A stretch of 42,636 nucleotides of DNA, taken from positions 1 through 42,636 of the forward strand of contig JAHBNG010000131.1 in the NCBI GenBank assembly GCA_019217005.1, written 5' to 3'. The stretch comes from Chloroflexi bacterium TSY. GTDB taxonomy: Bacteria > Chloroflexota > Anaerolineae > Caldilineales > Caldilineaceae. This document shows positions 15,283 through 23,713 of this stretch, piece after piece. Position numbers and translations under genes: made by a program. The notes under the pieces were generated by a model. That model was not told the origin of the DNA, made no database searches, and saw nothing but the letters and a program-made list of their open reading frames with translations. Each line of letters begins with the position of its first letter. Positions within the stretch are counted from its first letter, which is position 1.

Positions 15283-16784
15283 CTCGACTTTGTACAATTT
15301 GGGCACATTAAAAAGTTAATAAAGAAGGAACAAAAGGGAAGCTGATGTAAGATAGGAGTGAGAAAACAACTATCAAAGAGAGGAGAGCCCAATGTTCCTT
15401 CCAGCAGAAATAATCCCGTTGTTCGAGAGCTTTCGCCCAGTCTTCACAGAACCGACGTACCAAAAGGCACTGGTCTTGGTGATAGGGACGGTGTTAACGA
15501 AGGGGAAGACGAACGGTGACAGCGGCGTTGAGAGTGATGGGATTGGAGCAAGAGGGAGACTGGTCCAAGTATCACCATGTGCTGAATCGAGCAAAGTGGG
15601 ATGGATTGATGTTGAGCTATATCTTACTGCACTTGATTGTGGATACGTTTGTGGTCATGGGAGCGCCAGTCGAGATAACGGTAGACGAGACGCTAGAAAG
15701 GCGCTGGGGTCCCAAGATCAGCAAACGAGGACACTGGCGAGATAGCCTGGCGTCAGGCCGGAAGATGAGCGTAAGCACGAGCGGATTGCGGTGGCTGGTC
15801 TTCTGTGTGGTGGTCAAGTTGCCGTGGAGTGACCTCTACTGGTCAATGCCCTTTCTGAGCGTCTTACTCACAACACCGAAAGTCAGCGAAACGCTCAACC
15901 AGCGCCACCGAACAGTGGCGAAACGAACCATGCAGGTGGTGGCCTGGCTGCGTCGAGCTTTGCCAGGTCGAGAAATCAAGCTCATCGGCGATGGGGCTTA
16001 CAGTGTGATCGAGTTGGGCTTGTGCTGTCAATCCCAAGGAGTCACCTTGATTGCGCCTCTGCGCCTGGATGCGCGTCTCTTTGACTATCCACCCTCCCGT
16101 TTGAAACCTGACGGCACAAAACGACCTGGTCGTCCTCCTGTCGTTGGGCAGCGACTGCCCAAGCTGGAAGATGTTGCCCTCTTCAAAACCACCTGTTGGC
16201 ACCGCTGCCGCATTGACTGGTATGGGGGGAGAATCTGAAGTCGTCGACTGGGCCACTGGTATTGCCTTTTGGTACTCTACCGGCACAACTCCGCTCCTTC
16301 TGCGCTGGGTTTTAGTCCGCGATCCCAAAGGCCAAGCTGAGACCGTCGCTTACTTCTCCACCGATATTCATCAGGCTGCCCCCCCCACATCATCGCTGAT
16401 TTCGTCAAACGTTGGTCCATTGAAGTCTCTTTCGAGGAAGCCAGAGCTCACCTCGGTGTCGAAACTCAGCGCCAGTGGAGTGACTTGGCCATTGAGAGGA
16501 CTACTCCTGCTCTCTTTGGTCTTTTCAGCCTTGTCATCTTGATGGCTCATGCCTTCTCTCCTGATGGCTCTATCCCTTTGCCTCAAGCTGCTTGGTGTCA
16601 CAAGACTCACGCCTCCTTCCATGACCTCCTCTCTCTGGTTCGCCGCCGCTTATGGTGCCATTTCCTTTTCCAGACATCTCACTTTTCACCTGATCTTCGT
16701 TTATTCTCTCCCTCTCAGGTGAACACCTTACTTTCTGCTGTCTGTTATTAACTTTTTATGGTGCTTAAAACTTACAAAGTCGAG
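15283..16784 (+). mobile_element. IS701-like element with decayed transposase
   Basis: CTCGACTTTGTA at 15283 and TACAAAGTCGAG ending at 16784 are the terminal inverted repeats; they can be extended by one or two bases. CTAAG flanks both sides (15278-15282 and 16785-16789). Because CTAAG is also the end of the left MITE and the start of the neighbouring IS5 terminal repeat, the exact duplication length (3-5 bp) is ambiguous. The element is about 1.5 kb with one transposase reading frame, now broken. Confidence 0.8.
15392..16751 (+). pseudogene. IS701-like (DDE_5) transposase, several frameshifts
   Basis: Four frame pieces read as one transposase: FLPAEIIPLFESFRPVF from 15392 (GGAG upstream); VMGAPVEITVDETLERRWG with the first Asp, and KLIGDGAYSVIELG with the second Asp, in the frame ending near 16220; VVDWATGIAFWYSTGTTPLL in the next; KRWSIEVSFEEARAHLGVETQRQW with the catalytic Glu in the last, ending 16751. 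Shifts lie near 15510, 16210 and 16380 (in a run of C). DDE_5 endonuclease pattern from memory of the family. Not functional. Confidence 0.8.
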
Positions 16785-16819
16785 CTAAGAAGGTGTTTTA
16801 AAAGTATTGGGCAAGAGAA

Positions 16820-17626
16820 TTAAAGAGCGAGAGCCGGGTCGTTGCTGAGGCGACGGAGCATGATATGGACCATAGCGGCATAAATCATGGCTTCGCTGTT
16901 GCGAGGCAAGACTTCATAGTCCTTGCTAAGCCGCCGATAGTTGCCGAGCCAAGCAAAGGTGCGCTCAACGACCCATCGACGGGGCAAGAGGACAAAGCCT
17001 TGAGCGTCATCAGAACGCGTGACGACTTGGAAAAGCCAACCAGCAAGGTTGAAGACCCAGTCGATCATGGGTTGACCGGAGTAACCGCCATCGGCCCAGA
17101 TGAGAGCGAGTTGTTGGAAGCCCTTCTGCTTGAGACGCTTCAGGAGAGATTTGGCTCCATCTCGCTCTTGAATGCTAGCTTTGTGGACATGAACAAGGAG
17201 GAGCAAGCCCATGACGTCAACCAGAATGTGACGCTTGCGTCCGGTGACCTTCTTGGCGCTGTCATAGCCTCGTTCACCCGCAACCGAAGTCGTTTTGACA
17301 CTTTGGCTATCCAGGATGGCAGCACTCGGTTCGGTTTCTCGTCCAGCCAGGATGCGGACCGCTTCCCGCAAGGCATCATTCATCTTTTCCCAGATGCCTG
17401 CCTTGCTCCAGCGGTTGAAGTAGCCATAGACCGTCGACCAGGGCGGCAGGTCGTGTGGTATCATGCGCCAGGCGTTGCCCCCTCGCAGCACATAGAAGAT
17501 GCCATTAATCACCTCTCGCATATCGACGTCTCGGGGGCGTCCGCCCGTCTTGGCTGGTGGAATCAGTGGCTCTATTATCTGCCACTCTATCTCGTTCATA
17601 TCTGTACTGTAGGCTTCTCGACTCAT
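16820..17626 (-). CDS. IS5-family transposase, intact
   Basis: The 268-residue DDE transposase begins MSREAYSTDMNEIEWQIIEPL, with the N-terminal DUF4096-like segment (KTGGRPRDVDMREVINGIFY, GNAWRMIPHDLPPWSTVY), then AAILDSQSVKTT (first Asp), LALIWADGGYSG (second Asp) and RRWVVERTFAWLGNYRRLSKDYE (Glu within the Y-R-E context). The start has GAGGAGA 5 nt upstream. It is the only transposase in the window with an uninterrupted full-length frame, so the element may still move, unless the MITE upstream has removed its promoter. Confidence 0.92.
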   Translation of the reverse strand: MSREAYSTDMNEIEWQIIEPLIPPAKTGGRPRDVDMREVINGIFYVLRGGNAWRMIPHDLPPWSTVYGYFNRWSKAGIWEKMNDALREAVRILAGRETEPSAAILDSQSVKTTSVAGERGYDSAKKVTGRKRHILVDVMGLLLLVHVHKASIQERDGAKSLLKRLKQKGFQQLALIWADGGYSGQPMIDWVFNLAGWLFQVVTRSDDAQGFVLLPRRWVVERTFAWLGNYRRLSKDYEVLPRNSEAMIYAAMVHIMLRRLSNDPALAL

Positions 17627-17659
17627 TTTCTCTCCTCATTCTTCTTTTTTTTCAGTAGC

Positions 17660-17749
17660 AGCAAAAGTCGGGTACAAATTTTTCATGCAAACAGAGGGCT
17701 GCTCTAGGATTTCACCCCTTATGGTCATTTTTTGTACCCGACTTTTGCC
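17660..17749. mobile_element. 90-bp MITE-like element inside the IS5 copy
   Basis: AGCAAAAGTCGGGTACAAA at 17660 faces TTTGTACCCGACTTTTGCC ending at 17749, and GTAGC stands on both outer sides (17655-17659, 17750-17754). It lies 33 bp upstream of the IS5 transposase start, separating it from the IS5 right end where the promoter would be. No coding content. Only one copy in the window. Confidence 0.7.
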
Positions 17750-18030
17750 GTAGCTGTTTTTTTTCGTTTGAGGAGTTTATTTTACTTAGCCTGTCTGGAA
17801 GTCTCATTCCTTTTCAGATCTTTTAATACACCTTCTTAGCACCTAGTCGTAATTAGCAATTCATCAATTCATCAATTTGGCAATTCATCAATTAATTGCC
17901 GAATTAATGAGTTATATTGAGGATAACAGATCAGGAGTATCAATACACCGAAATTTGGATCAGAGATGTACCTGTACCTTAGGTCAGTTGGGCTGACAGA
18001 CTTCGCCGCCCATAAGGAGATACAATAGAC

Positions 18031-18111
18031 AGGACTGACGCACAATGTGGTGCGCTCTCTCCTACGGGCATAATATATCATGCCCGTAGGAGAGGACTCT
18101 GCGTAAGTCCT
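18031..18111. mobile_element. 81-bp MITE-like inverted repeat
   Basis: Outer ends AGGACTGACGCA (18031) and TGCGTAAGTCCT (ending 18111) match at 11 of 12 positions; AATAGA occurs on both flanks (18024, 18112), a possible 6-7 bp target duplication. Inside is a perfect 15-bp stem, CTCTCCTACGGGCAT at 18057-18071 with its complement at 18080-18094, and an 8-nt loop. The termini resemble those of several IS families with GGACTTACGCA-type ends. Confidence 0.6.
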
Positions 18112-18292
18112 AATAGAGATCGAAATAACGAAATCATGAAGAGATTGAAGGAATTAAAGAAGAAGCAGCCTACAGTTTGACAAATTAGAGCTGGCGTACC
18201 AAAATGGCCTGATACAAAGCACTAGGTATCTTCATATACGAAAATCTTTTCACGAAGTGGGCACTCTGCCCACAAATGAGGCGAGTATTGTG

Positions 18293-18351
18293 GATAGTAG
18301 ATGGTGGATAGTGGATAGGGACAGACCATCCACTATCCACCATCTACTATC
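18293..18351. repeat. 24-bp perfect heptad hairpin upstream of the transketolase-like gene
   Basis: The left arm reads as 7-nt words TGGATAG TAGATGG TGGATAG TGGATAG (18291-18318). Bases 18293-18316 pair perfectly with 18328-18351 across an 11-nt loop. It lies 55 bp before the ATG, so it could form in the leader RNA. A sister hairpin of similar words lies just after the same gene (20929-21009). Confidence 0.7.
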
Positions 18352-18405
18352 GGCCCGTTACTAGTATATCCCAACTATTACAGAATCAAGGGGAATTTAT
18401 CTGTT

Positions 18406-20925
18406 ATGAGTACAAGCAATGGCTTATCACGAGTTACACCACTCACCACTCCATACGACCGCAAACGCTTTGAAGACATCGATTATATGACCTGCATGAC
18501 CTTGGTTTTATTGGGTAATTATGCACAGACAGGTCATTTGGGTGGGCCGTTGGCCTATACTCCTTTTAATGTCGCGATCCATCTGGCGGGTCCAGAGTTG
18601 GGTGGTCTGCGCTATGACTATCGCAATCCCAAACATCCCTATTGCGACAAATTCATGCTCGCCGGTGGTCATAACATTCCCACCGGCTATGCATTGTGGA
18701 TGATCATGGGTGAAGCTCTCGCGCGCAAATATGCAGCCACGGGCGACCAGCGTTACTACGCTGCGCCAGAAGTCACCATGTTGCCCATCGATGCCCTCGG
18801 CTTTCGTCGAGGTGCAGGGGCGCTTTCAACCCTCTTACAAGAGTATGGTCTAGCAGACGATCCCCGTTTTGCCCAGGCAAATGGACGTGAAGTCCGAGCG
18901 TTGTCAGGTCATGCTGAATCGATTGACTTGACCAACGACGTCAATGGTGGTCCGTCGGGCGTTGGCATTGCCACCGCAGCGGGGAAAGCCGCCTTCTGGG
19001 ATTTTGTGGGTGCTCCAAGCACTCTCAAAGTTATCGGGTTTGAGGGCGAATTCGCCATGACGGCGGGCCATGCGCAAGAGTTGAAGACGCAGGCGTTGGC
19101 GGCACAAGTGGGGAAACGTCTCCGCATCCTACTTTCGAGCAACAACGCCGGCATTGATGACCGGTTGATGGGTGGCGTGATTGATGCCAAATATGACGCA
19201 TACAGCCTTGCAGAGCAGTGGACTTCGTATGGTTGGAATGTCTTTACCATCGAAGATGGTCATGACTATGATCAAATTCTGGCAGCGTTAAAGACAATGG
19301 AGGATTGGGATCCGTCTGATCGTCGACCGATGCTCCTGATCGGCAAGACAATCAAAGGCTATTGGCCCGGCGCCGTCGATGGCAAAATTCCAGGATTTGG
19401 CGAACAACTGGTCAGCTATGCGAGCCATCCCTATGCCTTGAAGATGAACTCGGACTATTTCCTCACGTTGGCAGACTCCTTTGCCCAACATTATGATGTG
19501 GAATTCGAAGGAATTCACGATGGCCCTGTCACTGACGAGCGCGAACGTCTCATGCAGTTCAAGACCAATATTGATGTTGTGATGTCGCTTCTCGACCGCA
19601 ACGGGTTAGGCGATTGGTTGGCCGATCGGCTTGTCGACCTTGGTGACTCTGTACCGAATGACCTGGGGCTGCGCATCGATACGACCAGCGATCCATTCTT
19701 AGACGACCGCCTACGCGTGGCGAATCTTCCAGTCGAGCCTCAAAGCGTCACAGTGCAGAATTCTGTGTCAAATGTCGAAGAGGCTGTTTCCATCAACCTC
19801 TTCCAAGAAGCGGGAAAAGTGGCCGGCACCCGACGCGCCATCTCCGAGATCATCAAGTGGATGAACTATGTTACTGACAACCGCTTTATTACCTTTGCGG
19901 CTGATCTGTCTGGTTCGATCAATGTGGAAGCGGGCAGTCTGTGGGGGCACTATCACCCAGATGAGAACCCGATTGGAACTCGTTTCAAGGCGCCCATCCA
20001 GGAAGCGGGAAATGCATCCAGTGCCATTGGCCTAGTCGGCCAGAGTGCCTCGCTGGATCCTGACAAATTTGCTGGCGTTTGGGCCTTAAGTGGCACTTAT
20101 GGCGCTTTTACCCCACTTATGTACTTGCCAGCCCGTGTTTGGAGTCAGCAGAGTCAGGACAGCCGTTTCCGCATGGGCGTTCTGCACATATTGGCGGGAC
20201 ACTCTGGGCCTGAAACAGCGGCGGATGCTCGCACGCACTTTGGCATCTTTGCACCCCAAGTGTGGAAGCTTTTCCCGCGTGGTCAGGCGATTGGCCTCAG
20301 TTTCTGGGACTACAACGATGTCGCTCCTGGGTATTTTGCCGCTGCAGAAATTGCCGCCCGTGACCCCAAAGTGAGCGTCATCGTGCTCGAGGTGGCCCGC
20401 CCCGATTTTCCCGTTGCTGACCGCACGACCTTTGCCGATAGCGATCTCAAAGCCGCAGCCAAAGGCTTCTATGTGATCCGAGATTTTGCCCCGGGTCAGC
20501 CAAAACATGGCTACGTTCTCGTGCAGGGGTCTAGTTCCACAGTCAACCTCGTGAGCGTTATTCCCCGATTGGAAGAAGCAGGCATCAACGTCAAGATTAT
20601 TGCTACTGTGAGCGAGGAATTGTTTGACCGCCAACCAGAATCATACCGCAACGCTGTGTTGCCACCAGAAGCACGGTACGATCTGATGGTCGTCACGACA
20701 GGCACGCGCCGCTCCTGGCCTCTCAAAGACGTTGGTCCAGTCACGGATTCCTATTCGTTGACCTCAGATTGGGACAATCAGTGGTTGACAGGAGGCAGTG
20801 AACCGGACGTAATCGCAGAGGCCCATCTTGATGCCGACTCTATCTTTGCCGGGATTCAGCGATTTGCCAATGAGCGCGACCAGCGGTTGAGTAGACAGAG
20901 GGATTTGTTGGCGGCGTTAGGGTAA
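18406..20925 (+). CDS. Transketolase-like thiamine-diphosphate enzyme (839 aa)
   Basis: The protein shows transketolase-superfamily features: GHLGGPLAYTPFNVAIHLAG near residue 45 (compare GHPGAPLG in transketolase), GFEGEFAMTAGHAQE with downstream SSNNAGIDD (the Mg2+/TPP pocket; compare GDGE...DNN), a pyrimidine-binding half starting RRAISEIIKWMNYVTDNRF, and IQEAGNASSAIGLVGQSASL where transketolase has its catalytic Glu. At 839 residues it is longer than ordinary transketolase (~660) and lacks the phosphoketolase GHWGTTPG motif. It may be a divergent transketolase, a PDH-E1-like enzyme, or something new. It stands alone, flanked by heptad hairpins. The frame looks intact. Confidence 0.65.
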   Translation: MSTSNGLSRVTPLTTPYDRKRFEDIDYMTCMTLVLLGNYAQTGHLGGPLAYTPFNVAIHLAGPELGGLRYDYRNPKHPYCDKFMLAGGHNIPTGYALWMIMGEALARKYAATGDQRYYAAPEVTMLPIDALGFRRGAGALSTLLQEYGLADDPRFAQANGREVRALSGHAESIDLTNDVNGGPSGVGIATAAGKAAFWDFVGAPSTLKVIGFEGEFAMTAGHAQELKTQALAAQVGKRLRILLSSNNAGIDDRLMGGVIDAKYDAYSLAEQWTSYGWNVFTIEDGHDYDQILAALKTMEDWDPSDRRPMLLIGKTIKGYWPGAVDGKIPGFGEQLVSYASHPYALKMNSDYFLTLADSFAQHYDVEFEGIHDGPVTDERERLMQFKTNIDVVMSLLDRNGLGDWLADRLVDLGDSVPNDLGLRIDTTSDPFLDDRLRVANLPVEPQSVTVQNSVSNVEEAVSINLFQEAGKVAGTRRAISEIIKWMNYVTDNRFITFAADLSGSINVEAGSLWGHYHPDENPIGTRFKAPIQEAGNASSAIGLVGQSASLDPDKFAGVWALSGTYGAFTPLMYLPARVWSQQSQDSRFRMGVLHILAGHSGPETAADARTHFGIFAPQVWKLFPRGQAIGLSFWDYNDVAPGYFAAAEIAARDPKVSVIVLEVARPDFPVADRTTFADSDLKAAAKGFYVIRDFAPGQPKHGYVLVQGSSSTVNLVSVIPRLEEAGINVKIIATVSEELFDRQPESYRNAVLPPEARYDLMVVTTGTRRSWPLKDVGPVTDSYSLTSDWDNQWLTGGSEPDVIAEAHLDADSIFAGIQRFANERDQRLSRQRDLLAALG

Positions 20926-20928
20926 TTG

Positions 20929-21009
20929 TGGATGGTTGCTAGTTGATAGTGGCTGGTGTGTTACTTGTCAATTTTGTTCAGGAGCTGACCAGCTACTATC
21001 AACCATCCA
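20929..21009. terminator. Imperfect heptad hairpin between convergent genes
   Basis: TGGATGG TTGCTAG TTGATAG TGGCTGG (20929-20956) faces ACCAGCTACTATCAACCATCCA (ending 21009). The arms pair except for a 7-nt bulge, exactly one word. The hairpin fills the 106-bp gap between the transketolase-like gene and the converging penicillin-binding protein gene, a position suited to a two-way terminator. No T-run is present, so the terminator role is inferred from position only. Confidence 0.45.
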
Positions 21010-21031
21010 CCATCAACTGCTCTGCGTGAAC

Positions 21032-22993
21032 TTACGGCAGTCTAAACTCCCAGGCTTCGGTTTGATCAGAGGCATCGAGGGTCGACAAGAGTTCTGCATC
21101 GTCAAGTACAGCTTCCATAAACGCCTTCCAGATCGGAGCAGCACCTGAGAGCCCCGTTGAGCCACGTGTTGGTCGCCCATCGGTATTACCGGCCCAAACG
21201 CCAACCAATAGATAGCGTGTATAGCCCATTGTCCAGTTGTCGCGCCAATCGGTGGTTGTTCCTGTCTTTGCGGCAGCAGGTCGACTCAAGTCCAGATTCG
21301 AGTTCGTGCCAAACATGGGGCGTCGGGCAGCGCTATCGCTCAAAATGTCGGTGATGGTAAAGGCTGTTTGCGGAGAGAGTACTTGCTCTCCCACAGATGG
21401 TTCTTGCTCTAACGCACTGCGTCCCGTTGGATCAATGATTGTTCGAATGGTCCGCGGCTCCAGATAACGTCCAGAATTGGCTAGCGTGTGAAAACCACCG
21501 CTGAGTTCCAACAGCGTGACCTCGCTGCTGCCCAAGGCCAAGCTCAGTCCGTAGACTGAATCTTCTTGATCCAGGCTACGACGTAGACCCATTGTGCGCA
21601 ATTGGGGCACCATCTCCTCCACACCGTATGCGTCCAATACCTTTACAGCCGGAATGTTGAAACTATTGGCAAGTGCGGTACGCACCGTCATCGAACCATA
21701 ATATTTCTTATCGTAGTTCTGTGGTGAGTAGGTCTGCCCATTTGGCAATTGATAGGTGATCGGTTCATCTTCCAGAATCGACTGCGCATCAATCAACTCG
21801 GCATCAATGGCGGCGGCATAGATCAAGGGCTTAATCGTGCTACCCGGTTGCCGTCGGCTTGTTGCCACATTGACCTGTCCCGCAATGGCATCGTTATGGT
21901 AATCGGCACTGCCAACCATTGCAAGAACTTCCGCTGTTCCTGGCTTGAGTGCCACAAGCGCTGCATTGCCAAGATCATAAGTCGGCTGCAATTGGGTCAC
22001 TTGTTCGGCCACAATCTGTTGAGCCAGATCCTGCATCTTGAGATCGAGAGTTGTGAAAATGCGCAATCCTGCTCGCTCGACATAGGCCTTCCCCAGTCGC
22101 TGCTTTAACAATTCCAGTACATGATGTGTGAAGTGAGGCGCTCGATTCAGCGGCTGGACGGTTCCCGCATCTGCGAAGGTGTGTTGGAGCAGCAGCGGTT
22201 GTTCATATGCATCGTTAGCTTGTTCTTCCGTTATTTGCCCGTGACGCACCATCAGGTTCAGAACGATCCGCTGACGTTGTTTGACAGCATGGATATTCTT
22301 GACTGGATCGAGGCGGGCAGGGCTTTGGGGAATCCCGGCCAAGAGAGTTGCCTCACCTAAATTGAGGTCGGCGGCTGACTTACCAAAATAGAATTGAGAG
22401 GCAGCTTCGGGGCCATAGTTGAGATTGCCATAATTGAGCAAATTGAGATAGATTTCCAGAATCTCGTTTTTGGTAAAAAGATCGGTCAACTCTTGGGCGA
22501 TCCCCGCCTCCTGGATCTTACGGTCAAGCGATTGTTCGTAGCGCTGCTCCCACCCCATGAAGAGGTTGCGCGCCAGTTGCATGGTGATTGTGCTGGCCCC
22601 AGACACGATCTCTTGGTTCTGCGTATTTTGGATCACAGCCCCAACCACACGCTCAAGATCAACTCCTGTATGCTGATAGAAAGAATCATCTTCGGTCGCA
22701 ATCGTTGCATCGATCAAGTGCTGTGACACATTTGATAGGCTGACCCAAGTGCGACGTCCTTCGGCATAAAATTCAGCAATCAATTCTCCATGTCGATCAT
22801 AAAGAATGGTCGTCTGAAAGAGACGCGGTTGGGGTCCGGGTTGATATTGCTGTAAGTAAGCTTCGACTGCCGTTAAGAGATGGTTTGTTGGACGGTCACC
22901 TATCTGTGCTTGGGCTGCACAACCTATCAAGGAAGAAACAAAAAACAGAATCAATAACAATCGAAACAGAGTAAAAAGCTTTAGTATCGACAT
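21032..22993 (-). CDS. Class A penicillin-binding protein (bifunctional peptidoglycan synthase)
   Basis: From ATG 22993 the 653-residue product has a hydrophobic N-terminus (LFRLLLILFFVSSLIGC, possibly a lipobox with Cys25), a glycosyltransferase-51 domain with the catalytic ATEDDSFYQHTGVD and SGASTITMQLARNLF, and a transpeptidase domain with SxxK (PGSTIKP), SxN (SFN) and KTG (KTGTT) motifs in order. It polymerises and cross-links peptidoglycan outside the membrane. The frame stays open without a stop into the HNH nuclease upstream (to 23386), so the nuclease remnant and this gene are one ORF; the start at 22993 is chosen because the PBP signal begins there, although no strong ribosome-binding site is visible. 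Confidence 0.85.
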   Translation of the reverse strand: MSILKLFTLFRLLLILFFVSSLIGCAAQAQIGDRPTNHLLTAVEAYLQQYQPGPQPRLFQTTILYDRHGELIAEFYAEGRRTWVSLSNVSQHLIDATIATEDDSFYQHTGVDLERVVGAVIQNTQNQEIVSGASTITMQLARNLFMGWEQRYEQSLDRKIQEAGIAQELTDLFTKNEILEIYLNLLNYGNLNYGPEAASQFYFGKSAADLNLGEATLLAGIPQSPARLDPVKNIHAVKQRQRIVLNLMVRHGQITEEQANDAYEQPLLLQHTFADAGTVQPLNRAPHFTHHVLELLKQRLGKAYVERAGLRIFTTLDLKMQDLAQQIVAEQVTQLQPTYDLGNAALVALKPGTAEVLAMVGSADYHNDAIAGQVNVATSRRQPGSTIKPLIYAAAIDAELIDAQSILEDEPITYQLPNGQTYSPQNYDKKYYGSMTVRTALANSFNIPAVKVLDAYGVEEMVPQLRTMGLRRSLDQEDSVYGLSLALGSSEVTLLELSGGFHTLANSGRYLEPRTIRTIIDPTGRSALEQEPSVGEQVLSPQTAFTITDILSDSAARRPMFGTNSNLDLSRPAAAKTGTTTDWRDNWTMGYTRYLLVGVWAGNTDGRPTRGSTGLSGAAPIWKAFMEAVLDDAELLSTLDASDQTEAWEFRLP

Positions 22994-23713
22994 GAAGATA
23001 TTTCTCAAAAGGCTCTTAATATGGTCGGAGGTTGACTGCTGGGATTGAGATGCAGCCGTAGTGATTTTTTGGTAAACATCAATCTCCTTATCTCCTTCCC
23101 AGGAAATATCTACTCGGCGCATATCTTTCGTTGCAATATGCAGATAACCCACTGGTTGTGCCCAATAGCAGTTCCGACATACAGTCAAAGATTTTTCCTG
23201 CCAGTTTGGGCAATGTTCGCAAGACCATGATTTGGCTCGATTGCAAGAGCCGCATAACAGCATATATGCCGATGTATCTTCTTCTGAGTAATCAACATTG
23301 CCGGCAATCTCGTATGGTATCCGATGATCGATCTGAAGTTCACGAAGCAAAAACTTACCATTGCAGATTGCACATCTTCCATCACACTAGTCATACAATA
23401 CCTTTTTGAAGCGACGTGAAAATGCAGTTCTACCCCCGAGGCGACCTTCTCGAACCTCAGATGGATCGCCAAAGCGATATGCAGCAATGATGCGTCCATC
23501 AGATGATTTGACGCTGTAAGTTTCAATAGGAATGCCCTGGTCTCTTACGTCCTTTACCGCGCGTGGAGGATGTTTGTATCCATATATTTGCTCCAACTCT
23601 TCTGTCGTGATAAATCCATGCTCAAGAATATGATCTATCACAATCCTTGAACGCTTACCGGTAACTTGCTCTAGTTTTTCGAGAAATCGGGCAGGAAGAT
23701 GATCACTACTCAT
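22994..23713 (-). pseudogene. HNH restriction endonuclease with in-frame TAG, reading into the PBP gene
   Basis: ATG 23713 overlaps the methylase stop as ATGA. The frame gives RFLEKLEQVTGKRSRIVIDHILEHG and GGRTAFSRRFKKVLYD, then TAG at 23387-23389 (codon 109), then continues in the same frame with CDGRCAICNGKF, LQIDHRIPYE, LLCGSCNRAKSWSCEHC and VCRNCYW: an HNH nuclease (His of QIDHR, Asn of SCNRAK) with four zinc-type Cys pairs. The pattern is that of type II restriction enzymes partnered with adenine methylases. The single TAG looks like a point nonsense mutation. No own stop codon precedes the PBP start; the boundary at 22994 is nominal. Probably dead. Confidence 0.75.

Larger units (their letters stand above)
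16788..17836 (-). mobile_element. IS5-family element carrying an internal MITE
   Basis: AGAAGGTGTTTTAAAAG at 16788 and CTTTTAATACACCTTCT ending at 17836 are near-perfect terminal repeats, with TA on both outer sides (16786-16787, 17837-17838), as expected of IS5-group elements that duplicate a 2-3 bp target. The left end touches the IS701-like element, so the two are stacked end to end. The transposase is intact. A separate 90-bp inverted-repeat element sits between the transposase start and the right end. Confidence 0.85.
17840..18405. other. 566-bp intergenic region with one MITE-like element and a large hairpin
   Basis: No credible gene lies here. It holds an A/T-rich stretch of AATTCATC words (17860-17910), the 81-bp inverted-repeat unit at 18031-18111, and the heptad hairpin at 18293-18351. 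The promoter of the downstream transketolase-like gene must be in this region; AAGGGGAA sits about 10 nt before its ATG. Confidence 0.45.

Noticed and set aside
18406..20925. Identification as xylulose-5-phosphate phosphoketolase
   Set aside because: The length fits but the characteristic GHWGTTPG and other phosphoketolase blocks are absent; only general TPP-enzyme features can be supported.
23387..23389. In-frame TAG in the HNH nuclease as a possible pyrrolysine codon
   Set aside because: No pylT/pylS or methylamine context is seen and the residue is not at an active site; a nonsense mutation is simpler, especially next to a disrupted methylase.
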